A stretch of DNA of 64,000 nt from NCBI RefSeq assembly GCF_050948175.1, contig NC_135194.1, forward strand, positions 16,896,533 through 16,960,532, written 5' to 3'. The stretch comes from Xylocopa sonorina. Taxonomy: Eukaryota; Arthropoda; Insecta; Hymenoptera; Apidae. Made by a program: the position numbers and the translations under genes. Below, piece after piece: positions 12,686 through 26,102 of the stretch (position 1 is its first letter; every line of letters begins with the position of its first letter). The notes beneath the pieces are model-generated. The model was not told the DNA's origin. It worked only from the letters and a program-made list of their open reading frames with translations, and did not search any database.

Positions 12686-15439
12686 CTACTTCTTCTTCTT
12701 TTTCGAGACCGAATTGTTATAGCTAGTTGTGATAATTGTACAACCTGCTGTAAAAACACCCCACAGGAGGAGGCTAGCTTCAATTTTGCTAATTAAAGAC
12801 CTACTGTTATCGAGGAATAGTTTCAGTGTTTTGTTTGTTATTTTGAAGGCTGGCTTGTCTTGAATGATCTTCATTTTCGATAAATATTCGGTAAGCGGTG
12901 GATAATCGTGACTGAATATGGGAAAGTATTCCCCAATTTTTTCTCTCGTCCACCAAGCTCTTTCAGTCCACCTAAAACACGTGAAATAAATTGGTCAACA
13001 CGAGTTATGCTGAAATCCAGAAATAAATATAATGTGTACAAAAATAAGTGGTGATAAAAATCACGCTCACGATTCTCTCCACGGGGTGTAATGATAACGA
13101 TAGAGACTAGCTTTGATGTATCTGGGTGGTTTATCACGAAATGGATTCTCTATGTTATTCATTAGAGCTAATACTTCCGGCTGACCACTTAAAAGACGAT
13201 ACGCTAACGACATTAACCATGGATTTTGGTGATAGGTACCCAACGCTGCGAACCACATTTGCCAATCGAGTCGTGGTTGATGAGGCGCTGAAATTATAAA
13301 TAAGTAGTATAACGAGGATTTAGAAATAGGTTAACTATATCTGACCCACCGACAAATGGTAACGAATTATTAATATTTCCTGGTTTATACAAAAATTCAT
13401 ATTCCTTCCATGGACCATCGATACTATTGCTCCCCTCGATTATTACTTCCGGTCTACCTTCCACTCCGGTCATACGTCTAAATAATCCATAACTATTCAC
13501 CAGATGTAGATGTTCAACTTTTGCTTGCATTTGCCTTAATTGAACTGGTACCGTTAAATTGTGAGTATGGTGTAGCGTCGCGTACGGTACCTATAATCCG
13601 CAGGAAAATTAGTTCAATACTGTTAATACGGCTAAAGAAGGAAAGAAAAGAAAAGAAAAGAAAAGAAAAGAAAAGAAAAGAAAAGAAAAGAAAAGAAAAG
13701 AAAAGAAAAGAAGAAAGATTATTACGTACAATACTCATTGCGAAAATAAAACAGACTGCTGTTGTATAAAGGCTCGTAACAAGTGTCGCGGAAATTTTAT
13801 TTCTTATCCCTTTCACCGTTAATAGGGACGTAACTATTGCATTGGCCACCATAAATCCGAGAGATGTGATACCGATATAGATGGAAATTGGAATTGCTCG
13901 TGACAGAACATAATCAAACTGTTCTTGTGTAAACGCTGAAACAATTGGAGAATTAACGATCGTTTCTAAAGACAAGCTAGTGTGTTATCGTGTATAGAAA
14001 CATCTACATACCGATATCGCTTTGAATAGTCCAATTATCAGAAAATCTAAGATTATAATATATACACGTCGCATAAAATACTCCTGCGTAGACTAAAATA
14101 CATAACACTGTAGAGAAGCAGTTGATGAAATTTATGGAACTAGTTTTCGATTTTTTTCTGTAGAAAAACTGATCGTCCAACAATGAGATACATAAGCAAA
14201 TGGTTAAGAAGTTAAAAAAATTATAATTTCCCGTCGCTATAATATGTATCTGAAGGAATACCTAGTAGAATCGATAAAGAATATTAAGTGACTGCTTATC
14301 GATTTCCGCCATCTCTGTATAAATATTATTTACCTGCATATAAAATGCTACTATCCTCACTTTTCTGTTCGGAAAGAAGAATAAAAATGGAATGACAAGT
14401 TCAAAAATATTGACAATCACAGTGGTGAAGCGTAAAAACCAGGTTGGTAAATGATGCGCGTACCATGCTAACGGAGTAGGTATACACTGCGATTCGAAAT
14501 GTACATTCAAAGCTGAAACATATTATTGGAAACGAAAAGGAAACATTCTCTTCCAGCTTGATCGAAACCTGAAATATGTTTGTTCAAATTTTATACCATC
14601 TAATTTCCACCATATCGGACAACCGGAAGTAAGTTTCACTACTCCGCTAGAAAACATCAAGCGGAAAAGTAACCAGCGTATCGTCCAAAATGTCAACGCA
14701 TCGCACGGAGTGCTTGTTTTGCCATTTTGCGAGTAGCAAAACGGTGCTACAAATATACATAAAAATCCTGCTTCCAATAAAAGTACATCCCTGTAAAAGT
14801 ATATATCAAGTATTAAGTATACTCGTATCTCTTCAAACATTCGGAAAATACTTGCCATTGGAACCACATAAACGTCTGACCAATTTGATACATAGAATAA
14901 TACAATGACCAAAGTAGCGCAAATACCAGTGCGATGCAAAACTTTTGCGAAAGAAATCTGAAAATCGCCATTATTAGCCGCTAGTCAAGCCGTAGCGTGT
15001 ATATTACATTAAATACATTAAAATATAACCGAAATGATAAATTCAGCCAACTGATTATTACCCCGCAAAGGAAAGTACAATTCCAGCAAGCGATAATACA
15101 TCTAACATGTACTCTACATTTAATCCAAAGTAAGGAGCAAACCATAGCAATGATGGTTTCTGTCTAAATTTAGCAAGTAAAGGTGTACGACTTTTCAGAT
15201 CTAACTGAGTCCTAGCCGGTAGAATCCCATTATCGCCGTACAATCCTTTTTCGTAATCGAAAACAAACGGGAAAAACGTTAATGTGAAACAAAATTGTCC
15301 CTCGTCGGGACATTAATTTCAATCAAAGTAAAGCAGAGTACTCACCCGGAATTTGTATATAAAAGCTAAGAAACGCAAACAGATATATAACGCATACTCC
15401 ACGCAAAAATAAATTCCGAGTGTACCGTAACTGAACCAT
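12686..15439 (-). CDS. LMF2: Lipase maturation factor 2 (ER membrane protein)
   Basis: LMF proteins sit in the ER membrane and help fold dimeric lipases. Ten minus-strand exons: 15439-15346, 15245-15062, 14957-14856, 14790-14597, 14512-14334, 14261-14012, 13935-13730, 13590-13350, 13287-13071, 12971-12686; total 650 residues, in frame throughout. Signatures are LYGDNGILPAR, FQWDVLLLEAGFL, SGVVKLTSGCPIWW, the Q..C.PTPLAW.AHHLP region, TGNYNFFN and PRLDWQMWFAALG. Many hydrophobic segments fit a multipass membrane protein. The end, SKKKKK, resembles a dilysine ER-retrieval signal. Intron 3 (14855-14791) is best read as GC-AG; only that donor restores FQWD. Intron 7 carries an (AAAAG)n run. Start ATG 15439 gives the family N-terminus (MVQLRYTRNL). 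Confidence 0.92.
13636..13712 (+). repeat. (GAAAA)n microsatellite in an LMF2 intron
   Basis: About 15 copies of AAAAG/GAAAA. On the LMF2 strand it is a TTTTC tract inside intron 7. Confidence 0.93.
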
Positions 15440-16170
15440 TGCAACTTTTTATCTATTTATTTCAGTAATTTTCAATTCTGAAATGTAAAACCATTCATTA
15501 TTTTTATATAGAAAACTGATCAGGGGTTTCACCCCTGTAATCCCAAATACTTGTAATTACAATAATTAACAATCTACATGATATTCTGTTGCTATGTATT
15601 ACTATAGATGAAAAATCTGTTTGCTTTTTACTTTCACAGAATAATAAGATTTCAGCGTCTACCAAATCGTGAATTAAATACGATAAACTTTCTATTCGTT
15701 AAATTCCCATGTATTAACCACATATATTCCAATTACTTCCTATTCGATGCTAGCTCTATACAATAGTACTATTTCTTATTGCACAGTTGGCTAACAACAA
15801 CTTGTACGATATTACTAAAATTTGTTTAATAAACAACAAATAATAAGATAGAGGGAAAGAATAGAGATGATGCGTGTTATCAATAATTAAACAGATTTCT
15901 CTTGCCGGTTCATTGTGCATGCAACACTGGTGCGACTGAAAAATTTCAAACCGACCAATCGGAAACGGTGCCACTAAATAGTTTATGCCCCCGCCGTGTC
16001 CGAATTCCGACCGAAGAACATCTTGTACGCGATTCTCATCATTATTTCCGCGACTTGTCAATTTTTCTTATATTAAACGCAAATATTAAACTTCATTCAA
16101 ATAAGAAACATCTATAACATTACTTTATAACATATATGTATTATATTTCTTTAGTTTTACAAGAGAGAAC
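15440..16170. other. Spacer between PET100 and LMF2; likely LMF2 promoter
   Basis: No gene is supported. Around 15900-16030 the sequence is more GC-rich and contains a CCAAT motif (GACCAATCGG), consistent with promoter or 5' UTR of LMF2. A 101-codon minus frame here (16061-15756) lacks an ATG at its 5' end and has no recognisable domain. Confidence 0.45.
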
Positions 16171-16419
16171 CTACTTCATCTTCGTCTCCTGATACTTGGC
16201 TTCCATTTCCACCAGTTGCCTCATACGTTGTTTGTTATTAAATTCTTCGATAAACTGTGCGAATTCCTCCCGTTGCTTACCACTTACAGGAGCAAACTTT
16301 TTCTTCTCTTCCTTTATCCATTCGTCAAGGCTGTCCGACTGATTGAAATAGTAATACACACCGATGGGAAATAATATATATAATGTCATTCTTCCAACCT
16401 CCATTTGCCAGTTTGTCAT
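16171..16419 (-). CDS. PET100: PET100 homologue, cytochrome c oxidase assembly factor
   Basis: 82 residues, single exon, ATG at 16419. It matches the small PET100 layout: short N-terminus (MEVGRMTLYILFP), one hydrophobic segment (about residues 9-26, LYILFPIGVYYYF), then a charged helical tail rich in E, K and Q. PET100 acts in the mitochondrial inner membrane during complex IV assembly. It is divergent from NPAT, sharing a roughly 420-bp intergenic promoter. Assignment rests on pattern and size, so a little less certain than for the large genes. Confidence 0.8.
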   Translation of the reverse strand: MTNWQMEVGRMTLYILFPIGVYYYFNQSDSLDEWIKEEKKKFAPVSGKQREEFAQFIEEFNNKQRMRQLVEMEAKYQETKMK

Positions 16420-16578
16420 TCTTTACAAATCTGTAAGCACGCGAGAAATGATAAAAGGCAGATATTATTATGCGGAAAAATATTTTTAATATAAGCTCAC
16501 AATTTTGGAAAATACTAAATTTTTTCGCAGCTTTCTCTCACAAACGTACGTGCGTTGCAATTATTACCAAGTAGCAAG

Positions 16579-16648
<70 letters not shown>

Positions 16649-16842
16649 GTATAGTCTTTAATTTGTTCAGGTTGGTCAAATTGCTTTCTAGTTATTCATT
16701 CGAGTTTTATCATGTTATTTCGCATCGTAGATACATTCACGCATCTAAACACATATTACATGCTCAGTTGTATTATTTTCAAACTTGATATATAATCGCA
16801 TTTCATCAACACGAAATGGGAATCTGAATATTGACAAACATT
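16420..16842. promoter_or_regulatory. Shared divergent promoter region PET100/NPAT
   Basis: The 423 bp between the divergent start codons of PET100 (minus) and NPAT (plus). It contains an uninterrupted (GT)n run at 16582-16645. No defined core element was assigned. Confidence 0.55.
16582..16645 (+). repeat. (GT)n microsatellite
   Basis: About 32 GT dinucleotides in the PET100/NPAT intergenic region. Confidence 0.95.
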
Positions 16843-19687
16843 ATGGAAACATTATTGCCATCTGAAGTAGCTAGATTGGTTCTTGGTAAGGGAAACATTA
16901 ATATTATAAATGAACGTGTATCTCGAGCTTTCCAACATCCCTGTTGTATGGCGGGAATGCAAAAGATCCGGCATAACATTCCTGTTCGATTATTACAAAA
17001 GAAATTGATTTCAGGATACCTTCAAGATGAAAAATGCACAGAGGCTGCAAACATATTTCTAGAGACGTGTTCGCATTTGCAAGAGTGTCGTACGGTCATC
17101 TCGAATGGCAAACGATTTAATACTAGAATCAGTGGAATGACTTTGATGGACGTTATCGAAAAGTACTTTGCCATCGGTGCAATCGGTAAGAGTCGTCGTT
17201 CGTTTCAATTCAGAAAAATGTTTCATTTCTCGCTTCGATTCCCCTTAATATTTCAATATTTCTCCATTTGTAGTTCGCGAACACGTTAATAAAATATCTG
17301 ATCGCGAGCAGCTAAAACATTGCGGAGATTTACTCGAACAGTTGAAATTTTTGATCGAAGAAACACGTGGCCAACGTTTTGTTGTTAATATCAACGTTCC
17401 TTCGCAGGTGAATCAGGAATATCAGTCGCAATTCTATTATATATGTATATGTATATGTATATGTAGCGCGTCGTTACAATACTACCGCTTTGTACAATAT
17501 ATTCTGACACTATCGTACAGTATACTTGTGTATTTATAGACCAATTCTCAAATGTGCAACGGCTCTCCTATAATATCTGGCAGCGCACGTAAGAGACGTC
17601 ACAGTAACACGGAACGTGAACGATGTAAACGTACAAAAGTAACGTTGAACACGACGCAGCATTCCGCTTTATCCTCCACTCAAGGTATCTTCCACTCATT
17701 TTTATTTACATTTTTATATTTTCAATACATTCTCATCGGTTTTCTTGGCGCTGATACCACAGTATCTAGTTGTGATAGCGTGGAAGCGACTCAACTGGAG
17801 AGTCTACCTGGTCACACAAATATATTTGAACAAACTGAAACCAACCAGGTTGACGACAAAGAGAAAAAATACAAGACTGCACGGCAACATCAAGGTCTGT
17901 CCAATTCGAACGCACGTTATGTATGTAAGGAGTTGTGTAATATATCCTATTAATATTCTGTTTAATTAAATTGAACTGAATCGGCAGTAACGATGACCGT
18001 ACCGTGCGATAAATAGCGTTATCGATGAATATATTAATAATAGTAATAATGATGTAAGAATATGCAGGAAACGTGATCTAGTTGTTTTCACGCTTGGATT
18101 AGGTGGCGATCAAAGTAGTCCGGGCAGGAAGGATATAGTCGTCATAGATACGGTGTGTAGGGAGAACGATGGAAAAATATCGTGTACACTTGATAAATGT
18201 ACCGCAGCAACAAGCACGGAAGAATTACTGAGCTATTCGTGCGCAGAAGTTCAGACTATTCCGTACGATACACCGGAATCCGGATCAGAAATTAACGACG
18301 AACCGATAGAAAATTTGAGTGTAAGTCACCTCCCTGTAATTTCTTCAGCGATTTTTAATCAATCGTTTTTATTGTTCACATCGCCTTCTATTTGATTACA
18401 CAGCTACTAACGAAAGAGCTGTTGAACCGTACAGAGCTGCAAGAACGAATCGCAGAGAATATTAACAAAGCTATACTACCAACGGATGCATTATCGAAAG
18501 ACGAAAGTTTAAACAATAACTCTTTCAACGGTGAAACAAACACTTCTATCATGATAGAATTGAATAATGCGATTAAATCGATAGTAGAAGCGACAGAGTC
18601 CGATCCTGTGTTTGAACAATTTCTAGACGAGATCATCGGGCCTCACACCGAGATCGATACAAGTCCCGACGAAGATATCGAATCTAAACCAGAGAATTCC
18701 AAAGAGAAACAACGGGGAAACGAATCGATTGCGAGAAACAATGGTTGCTCGGAATCCGTTACGTTAGATGTCAGTAATAAACCGCCTACCGAACTCAATG
18801 CTGCACCAGATCTACCGTTGAAGCATAGACTTCGTAGCTCTTCTAGACAACAAAATGCCCGAATCGACGATGAACAACGAGATCAAGAGAAGGAGGAGCA
18901 CAATATATTGGAGGACCAAAACGCAGCTGCGGTATTGAGCATAATAAACGCGAGCATCAACGTTAATAACAAATTAACGACAAGCGACAAGCAAGCACTT
19001 GCAAACGATACTCGAACGCAGGAAATTGTATATCTGTTGGATTGTACAGAGAATCCGACGAATGAACAAAAATTGCCAACATTCAAACAGACTCTTGATA
19101 CAGGTGCATCATTGCAAACTGAAAACTGTCTAGCTGGCAATAAGAAAAAGCACGATATCGACGTTACGCGAACGATTCAGGACAGCGATAATAACACGGA
19201 ATCAAAGATTAAAGACAAGAGGACCTCGATAAAGCGGTTACGGGCAACGAAATCTAAACATGCGGAGGCGGTAGGTAACGCGAAAGATTATAATAGTGTA
19301 TCGAGACAAAACCTAATAACAATGCCGACGTTAGTGATGTGCTCGAAAGAAGAGATAAGCAACGTGCTGTCAACAAGACAGTCGACTTACCCGCTGGCTC
19401 GTCCCATATCCACCGCTACAACTTCGCGGTTCATTCCTATTGTCCCGAAGGAGACCACCATTGGCGATACGAGTAAAGATTTCGTGGAAACGTTGTATTT
19501 AACGACCGTGAACGTCGCTCAAAAAGTCTCGTCTCCGATTTTCAACGTACCCGACGATCCGAAGAAAAACTTGATCTCCTGTACGATAACCATGACGTCG
19601 ACAAAAACGATGACAATCACAACAACAACAACAACAGCAGCAGCAGCAGGAGCAACAGCAATAGCAACAGCATCAACAACAACAACA

Positions 19688-19737
<50 letters not shown>

Positions 19738-21877
19738 AGCGACCACCACAACGGCTGCAACAGCGATACAAACGTGCCAAAAGACCGAGAATAAAATTGA
19801 TAATAATAATAAAATGATAAACACTGCCGATACTTGCTTTAGCGGCAATAACTCGGGTACAACCTCTACGTTATCCAGTACTGGCAAACTAATCACCGGG
19901 GAATCGATAACCCTTTACGGGAATGAAACTAGCACGAAAACATTGTTGGATAGTACCAGTATGCCTACGATAAATATAGAGGATAACGTCAGCTTGACGG
20001 GTTCTGGATTATCTCCTTACATAAAGTTCAATTGCAGCGAAAGCAATCAAAATCAAAGCTTGTCAGACATCGATCTGACACCTATCGTTCAGATGGACGG
20101 GAAAGCTGTTGCCGCGTCAACGACGATCGATGTTTCACCTTCGAAAACTACGACTCTATCCGACTGCGATATCATTAACAAACGATCACCGAGTTCGTTG
20201 CTGAGAAGTAGATCGAAAAATTATCGATTAAGCTTGTCAACACCACGAAGGAGAAACAGCCATATAAGGGCCCTCGACTTTAACACTCCGCTGAAAGTAG
20301 CTACACCGTTCGACAAAATGGCCAACGAAAACGATAATAATGCGCATTACTCCTCCAGATCTGTCAGGTCTGTCTGCAGAACTTCGCTCTTCATGTCTCC
20401 ACCGTTTACAAATGCCACGATGTCTACGCATAAAATAAAAACTCCGTTGAAACTTTGTCGACCTTGTAGACTTCCGAAGTCCGCGGCGCGAAGTCCTCTG
20501 CCAAAACTTAAGGCCGACTGGGAAAAGTATAACGGGCTCGGTCTAATTGTAACCGATCTTTCCGCTCCACGCTCGAACCTAAACCGGGACGTTTCCCCCG
20601 ATGAGGATGGGGGATCAAACTTGGTCGAAACTCACTTGAAATCGTCGAAACTCACGAAAGACACGTGGGATGCGGACTTGCGGAAAGCTGTGCACGTGAC
20701 CGTCGTTCGGGACGATCAACAGAAAAGTTCTACCGACAGCGATAATCGAACGGAAACGAACTCGAAAGATAAGCGCGATTCGCATACGTCGAAAGGAAAA
20801 ACGAAAACGAAAAAGCCCACAATGTCGAGTTACACATCCGATACGAATAAAGATTTACCGGTTGTCGCTCGTACCATTAATTATACAATCGTGAAAGATA
20901 ATGTAACCGACGCAAAAGGAAACGATGCCAGTTTCAAACAGATGGTATATCGCAACGCTGTTATGAAACAGAAATTAAAAAAGATGAATCGCCAGTTGGA
21001 CAACGCGACAACGATGAACGGAAATTTACCGAGGAAAGAAAAAAGAAGTATAAAAAAAAAGTATGCTCAGTTGAAGACATTGAAAACCGATTTGAATAAG
21101 AGCAGCCGAGCGGCTGATGAAAAACCGTGTTCAGAAATAGCCGTTGATCCCCCCGTAGTCGACGCGCAGAATTCAGAGAACTTTGTCGTAGCAAAAACTT
21201 GCACGGATATTACGCAACAATTGTTACAAATGCCTAATTTGAACGACTTGGAAACACCGAGAAAATTTTTTCAAACCACCTCTTCCGACGTCCCACCGAC
21301 ACCGAGATTGCTCACCCCGAACAGCAATACGACCACTCCGTTCGTCAAATCGAACGAAGACTCCAGTAAGATGCGTAGTTTTATAAGCACGCCTGAATTT
21401 CCGAAAACCCCTTGCATAGCATTAACTCCGAAAGTAGAAGAGGATACGACCAAGGACGATACGAGAAAGGAACCCCATATTAGCTCTTGCTGCTCCCCAT
21501 ATTATAAACCTAACTCGGAGCAAGGACAACATCTCGAGAAGCACTCAAAGACCACATTGGGCTGTGAAAATCGGTGCCCAGCTCGTAAGCCTATTACTTC
21601 TGCGAATACCTATGGAACTACTTGTATATCTACCAAATTGGAAATAACACAGTTCGAAGTGATCAAAGAGAATTTGCCGAAAGAAGAAACTATAAAAGAA
21701 CTGAAAATAGCTACCTCGCGGGATTCAACGCGTTACGTAAAACCGGACGTTGTTCGAGATAACATTAACAACGAGAATATAAATATTTCTGATAAAAGGG
21801 ATACAAATACCGAAAAATATTTATCAAATAGCGAAGAATCGAACGAGAGCATCGCATCGGTATCATCTTCCTCCTCT

Positions 21878-21943
<66 letters not shown>

Positions 21944-24417
21944 TCGTCATCCTCGTCGTCATCGTCATCGTCATCCTCGTCGTCATCGTCCTCTTCATCG
22001 TCTTCATCGTCCTCGCCACCGCCACCGCCGCCACCACCACCGCCACCGCCATCGCAGCCGCTGCTGCCGTCGCCATCGTCATCTGTTCCAAATAGTCATA
22101 TAAAAGTAACAAATTCTGCGGAGAAATCTTCTTCCAGTAAGAAATGTCATAAAATTTTGAGTCATATCTACGCAAATACAACAACAGGGAAAACAGAGAG
22201 CTCGATAACTTCAACGGATAACAAAACAATTACTGCTTTTAAAAAATGCGAATCTTCGCCGACGAAAGTATTCTCAGTATTCCGCAACGAAGAAAACTTA
22301 AACTCCAATGCAAAAGAAACACCTATCAAAGACGATACTTTGCTCAACGAAGTAAACATTTCCGAGACCCCGAATAGTTCGAAGGCTGGTATAGAAAATC
22401 TAACTAATTTATCTTCAAAAATTTCAGCGATAATAACATCGGAAGATCGACACTCGTCGAGATCGAATCGAAATTTATCTCTTGAAAATTCTGCATCCAA
22501 CAGGTTGAAACAAAAACCTAAGATATTGAATGCGCACTATTTGAAATCAAATTCTTTGCCTTCAAACGCCTTTAAACCTGGTAAATCTATTAAAAATTCA
22601 TCCATATCGCAAAAAAAACATAAATCTTTAACCGTAGATGAAAAATTGGTTGTTCAATTGGAGGCTAAACGGCAACGTATGATTGCAAAATTTCGTGAAA
22701 TTCCGACAAACAATCTTACTAGAACAAAAACGCGACACAAGCGAATCATTTTTAAGGGTACGAATAATGCTAATCTGAAAAAACAATTTAACGAGAAAAG
22801 AAAAAAGAAAAAGATGGAAAAAGCGGATAATCTAGTTAACAACAACAACCACCACCACAACGGTGATGAATACGAAGGGAATCGCAATGACAATGGTAGC
22901 AACAATCATAATCGTAGCTGTAATGGTAACGACATCGTCGTGAGGATAAACGATTTGCGTATAAACAGTGCACCTGAAAATAAAGAATACAGTTTGAAAA
23001 ATTTAAACGAAACGGATGGTAATGTTCAGAAAGATGACTCGCAGAATGGTATTCGAACAACAGCAAAAGAAAACGCAGAAAGAAAAGAGAAACAAGAGAA
23101 TGTATCTAAAATAGAAAACCATTGCAACATGAAAACTATGGAGACTGACAAAACGATCAAATTGGACAAGACAGAAAATCTTGAACCTAAATACATTCCA
23201 GTTGAATCTGGCTCGGAAATCGAGAAATGTAAAAGTAATAAAATTATTTTACAGGAAAATGAATTGAAAGCTGTAGAAAACGTACATCGTAACATCAAAG
23301 AGGACACGTACAAACTAAAGGTATACTTAAACGGTACCGGTAGTGGTAAACCATGTACCAGCTTATCGAAATCAAAGATTGACCAAGTAAAGCGAGACCT
23401 ATTCAGTGACGATGAAAGCGATCACAAGACCTCCAATGCTGCCGGCAACCTTTTGACTAGTCAGAAAGACATCATACCTACTGAAATAATCGACGCTGCG
23501 AGAAGGGCTGCTGATGGGGCAGAAAATTGTAAGAGTTTATCGCACGTACTTCAATCGTTGCAGCTCGTCCCAACATCTAAGCACGATTGCACCGGAGAAT
23601 CTCAGTGCCACCCTATGAATTGTAATCGCAAGACGGACCGTAATGCGACTTTTCCCAACTCCGTAGAATATTGGTTTTTATACGAGAACGAGAATGGATG
23701 CCTCAAAAAGAGGAGACGAAGATACACCAATCATCAGTTGAAATTCCAAATTAATATTATTCTAAACGAGAATCAGAATAACGACGAATGCGTCAAAGTA
23801 ATGACAGCTACTGATTACGAAGAGATATTTAATCTGCCGCCAAAATCTAAAAAACGATTAGGGAACAAGAAATCCCCAGTTAAATGTGAAAAAGCCTTTG
23901 CCGACGGTGAAACTATGAAAAGTATAACCAAAGCCAAGCCTCTGGCAACCTCGTCCCCGTTGGATAAGCCCGTTATCTGCAAAGTGAAGAAAGTTGGAAT
24001 TAGGACTGCCGCGCCGAACGAAAAAGACACCGAGTTACAACACAACGATAAGAAACGGTCGAAAGTGGACAGAGCTTTTCTAGAAATAAAAGATAAAGGT
24101 AAAATGTAATTCTGCCACCAACTATTCTACATCAAATGTATATACAAATTTCTTCAAAATCTCACTTTCAGACAACGCTAGTGCGAAAATTCCGAAAAGA
24201 AAAATATCAGAGGCAAAAGAAAACAAGGAGGAGGTTAGTAAAGTAGTAAGTCTAGAATTATTTGGCCGCGAATTGTTAAACAATGTATAAATATTAATCG
24301 CGATACTTATTTTTCTTTTAGACTGATGAAAAACAACGGTACGCAACAGACCCGCAAACATTACTTAGCAATTTAGATCTAGACAAATTTCTCACTTCTG
24401 TTCATGGACCAGCGTAA
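16843..24417 (+). CDS. NPAT: NPAT / multi sex combs homologue, histone locus body protein
   Basis: NPAT (mxc in Drosophila) organises the histone locus body and activates replication-dependent histone genes. Nine exons: 16843-16885, 17015-17185, 17274-17407, 17540-17684, 17763-17894, 18103-18320, 18404-24098, 24172-24233, 24322-24417; 2231 residues, in frame. The N-terminus is a LisH motif (LLPSEVARLVLG joined to YLQDEKCTEAANIFLETC across intron 1). The C-terminus ends LDLDKFLTSVHGPA, the conserved NPAT-type tail. The 5.7-kb exon 7 is mostly disordered, with a Thr tract (about residues 706-734, ACG codons), a Ser tract (about 1434-1485, TCG/TCA/TCC) and a following Pro tract. KKRRRRY near 23710 looks like a basic localisation patch. 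The start is the ATG at 16843; the upstream in-frame TTG at 16831 is not needed. Confidence 0.9.
19684..19737 (+). repeat. (ACG)n run in NPAT exon 7
   Basis: About 18 ACG codons within a longer Thr-rich stretch that also has ACA and GCA repeats from about 19617. Confidence 0.93.
21863..22053 (+). repeat. (TCG)n then (CCG/CCA)n run in NPAT exon 7
   Basis: About 50 serine codons, mainly TCG with TCA/TCC interruptions, followed by about 12 proline codons. The interruptions suggest an older, degrading expansion than the pure GAC runs in SNAPC4. Confidence 0.92.
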
Positions 24418-24757
24418 AATAAATAATTTTAATTCTACGCTATTGTACAAACACTTACAACGACACATATATCATACGCAATCACATTACAGCATAAATC
24501 ATTTTCTATTTCACCGTTCTATTTCACCGATCGTCATCGTCAGAAACAAATAATTTCCGGCGTTGCGTATTGTAAAGGAGGGTGGGGGCAAGGAGGTACG
24601 TGTAATAGCGTTAAATTTCTAAATGTATCTTGGCATAGGATGGAAAAAATATTTTATTGATTATTTCGTTCAGCTGGTCTCAAATGGGAAACAGTGCTAG
24701 ACATAATATAATAACAAACCTTTCAAGTATTTACTTATCGCGTAAGAAAACAAATAT
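24418..24757. other. Convergent intergenic region NPAT/SUB1
   Basis: 340 bp between two convergent stop codons. It contains a G-rich patch (GGAGGGTGGGGGCAAGGAGG, about 24577). No gene seen. Confidence 0.5.
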
Positions 24758-25330
24758 TTACGACTTGGATTTTACAGCCTTGTCCACGTCATCTATGACG
24801 GATAGTAATTTTCGCCACTGGGCCATATTTAAACAAATACCTGCGAATGCAAAGGTTTATCTTGGTAGTTTTCCATTAAAATTCCTGTAACGATAACAGC
24901 CAAAAGAGAAGAGTAATCGGGTATTGATACCTTTCTTTCCAGGCTTTAAGTTTGCATCTTTATCGTAGTACATTTCTCTGATATCGACATATAATTTCCC
25001 TTTAAAATCCCTTACTGAAACTTGACGATTACTTCCCAAATCCCAAGCAGTGTCCTCGTTTACATTAGACTCTTTATTAGTTTTCTCTGACGTCTTCTCT
25101 TCCTTGCTACCTACATCTAACTTTTGCTTCTTCTTCGGTTTCACGTCCTTGTATAGAAAAGTGATATTAAAATGTTGCATTCGCGTACCAATCTATTAGT
25201 GTTTAAATATAACATGCACACGCGTTCCTCTTCAAAGTACAAAGAAAATATGAAAACATGCTGCTTCGTTAAAAAAATAAAATACCTCATCGCTATCATC
25301 GGTAGAGACGTACTCCTTTGATTTCGGCAT
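24758..25330 (-). CDS. SUB1: RNA polymerase II coactivator PC4 / SUB1
   Basis: 114 residues from three minus-strand exons: 25330-25286, 25147-24931, 24840-24758. It starts MPKSKEYVSTDDSDE, the acidic-serine N-terminus of PC4, then a lysine-rich linker (KPKKKQKLD). The C-terminal ssDNA-binding domain carries WDLGSNRQVSVRDFKGKLYVDIREMYYD, PGKKGICL and QWRKLLSVIDDVDKAV. PC4 binds single-stranded and melted DNA and acts as a transcription coactivator. Size matches the family (about 105-127 residues). Tail-to-tail with NPAT. Confidence 0.94.
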
Positions 25331-26102
25331 ACTTCACAGCGTGCTCGCCTAAAACAATTTCTTTGGTATACTATTGTTTACATTCGTAGGAAAATAATCC
25401 TTTCTTTCTTTCTTTCTTTTTTTTAGTAACGGTTTCCCCTGCTATAACCTCTTTACACAACTGCACCAACTATCGTACCTTACTTATCCGATAACTACCA
25501 GTCGCGATCTATCGGTTGACAAAAATTACCGTAAACTCGGTGAATTTTTAATTATATTATATTTTATTTCGAACAATGGTACAACGGTAAGATATTTGTA
25601 TTTTGTAGATTAAAGAAAAGACAGATCACAAATGTAAACATTCGATAGTCGTTACCACCTGATACAACTTTTCAATTATGGTGGATCGAGACTTGCCGTC
25701 GACTCGTATTGCACTTAGTCTCGTCAATTTAAACGCAAGCGACCAATGGGAAGTAACAGCACTAGAAGAACAGATTCTTATTGGACGGTCACATTCTTAC
25801 CCGTGACATATATCTCCATTACTCTGATGCCTGTATAGCGTAGTAGCCAATTGAATACCTTTTATATCATACTTTACAATTACGTGTGTGTGTATCATAA
25901 ATTTGAAAATAACACGCGCCAGTCGAGTATGTACGGAAATTCCATACAATATTTATTTGGTTTGGCTTAGAATAATATATTTCGTTCCTTTATCTTACAA
26001 GATATCACACTATTTACGACTCTCATAGTTTTTTTTTCTTTTTTACATTTTTTCTCCCTTATTACCACGCTTTTCACACTTTGGAAATCCTTCCTGCCCG
26101 TT
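25331..26102. other. Spacer between SUB1 start and TMEM181 3' end
   Basis: No coding region supported. Likely holds the SUB1 promoter (near 25331-25500) and the TMEM181 3' UTR near 26000-26102. Confidence 0.5.

Noticed and set aside
14792..14823. 32-bp GT-AG intron in LMF2
   Set aside because: Too short for insect introns and leaves extra residues before the conserved LLLE block; the GC-AG reading restores FQWD.
15756..16061. 101-codon minus frame between PET100 and LMF2
   Set aside because: No ATG at its start (TTG), no domain; better explained as LMF2 promoter or 5' UTR.
16831..17289. 152-codon frame read as one exon at the start of NPAT
   Set aside because: Reads through intron 1 (16886-17014); splicing it restores the LisH motif.
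24657..24890. 77-codon plus frame
   Set aside because: Antisense to the last SUB1 exon, whose protein is clearly recognised.
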